Positions 5,432 through 5,557 of a stretch of 5,557 bases of DNA are shown here, one piece after another. The notes below the pieces were generated by a model. It did not search any database. It was not told where the DNA came from and saw nothing but the letters and a program-made list of their open reading frames with translations. A program made the position numbers and the translations under genes. The stretch comes from an uncultured Bacilli bacterium. Lineage in GTDB: Bacteria > Bacillota_I > Bacilli_A > RF39 > UBA660. Where the stretch lies: contig CANTWQ010000070.1 of NCBI GenBank assembly GCA_947853365.1, forward strand, positions 1-5,557, written 5' to 3'. Position 1 is the stretch's first letter, and the number at the start of each line of letters is the position of its first letter.

Positions 5432-5557
5432 GATCGATCATTCCTTCCTCACTGATTTCGCCAAAATAATAGAGATGATCTCGATTTGCTTCATTTAAAT
5501 AGATATCGATTTCCAATCCATCTAAAGCCTCCATATCATAATAAATTTTCTTTTTGA
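5415..5557 (-). CDS. C-terminus of an unidentified acidic protein (partial)
   Basis: Forty-six codons remain open to the right window edge and end in TAA at 5417-5415. The visible part includes EALDGLEIDIYLNEANRDHL and ends EGMIDHEIYG. It has 12 Asp/Glu residues and several Tyr, with no membrane segment or known motif. No ribosome binding site precedes its internal ATG codons, so the gene probably begins outside the window. The overlap of 17 bases with rnhB, plus the rnhB ribosome binding site inside it, argues that it is a real upstream operon member. In Bacillus the neighbour would be rbgA, but this tail does not resemble the usual RbgA C-terminus. Identity is unknown. Confidence 0.55.
   Translation of the reverse strand, partial: KKKIYYDMEALDGLEIDIYLNEANRDHLYYFGEISEEGMIDHEIYG

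Noticed and set aside
1..5557. CRISPR array, tRNA or rRNA, riboswitch
   Set aside because: No regularly spaced direct repeats, cloverleaf or rRNA-like sequence was seen. The only sizable gaps (1-145 and 4681-4786) are explained by promoters, hairpins and the small ORF.

Overview
The window is AT-rich bacterial DNA, and every gene I can support lies on the minus strand. It looks like ordinary low-GC Bacillota (Firmicutes) core chromosome. The reasons are strong AGGAGG-type ribosome binding sites, tight or overlapping gene junctions, short intergenic terminators, and a relaxed rnhB-topA-xerC order like that of Bacillus and relatives. A gut Erysipelotrichia-like lineage is possible, but that is inference only. 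I see no insertion sequence, CRISPR array, tRNA, rRNA or prophage.

In transcription order (right to left), the first unit is the C-terminus of an unidentified acidic protein (cut by the window edge), overlapping rnhB (RNase HII). It ends in a strong hairpin terminator at about 4756-4784. The second unit is topA (DNA topoisomerase I with three C-terminal zinc ribbons). It has a near-consensus sigma-70/SigA promoter and ends in a hairpin that covers its own stop codon. The third unit starts from a promoter embedded in that hairpin region. It carries an unrecognised 299-residue protein, a XerC-like tyrosine recombinase coupled to it by TAATG, and a thymidine kinase. After tdk come a possible 15-codon ORF with a good ribosome binding site and a GAAA-loop hairpin terminator at the left edge of the window.

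The recognised genes share a theme of chromosome maintenance: removal of RNA from DNA (RnhB), relaxation of supercoils (TopA), resolution of chromosome dimers (Xer) and thymidine salvage (Tdk). I found no clearly new biological system. The points most worth a second look are the orphan 299-residue protein with a strongly acidic tail, the superimposed terminator and promoter between topA and that gene, and the tiny ORF immediately before the last terminator, which has the layout of a leader peptide.
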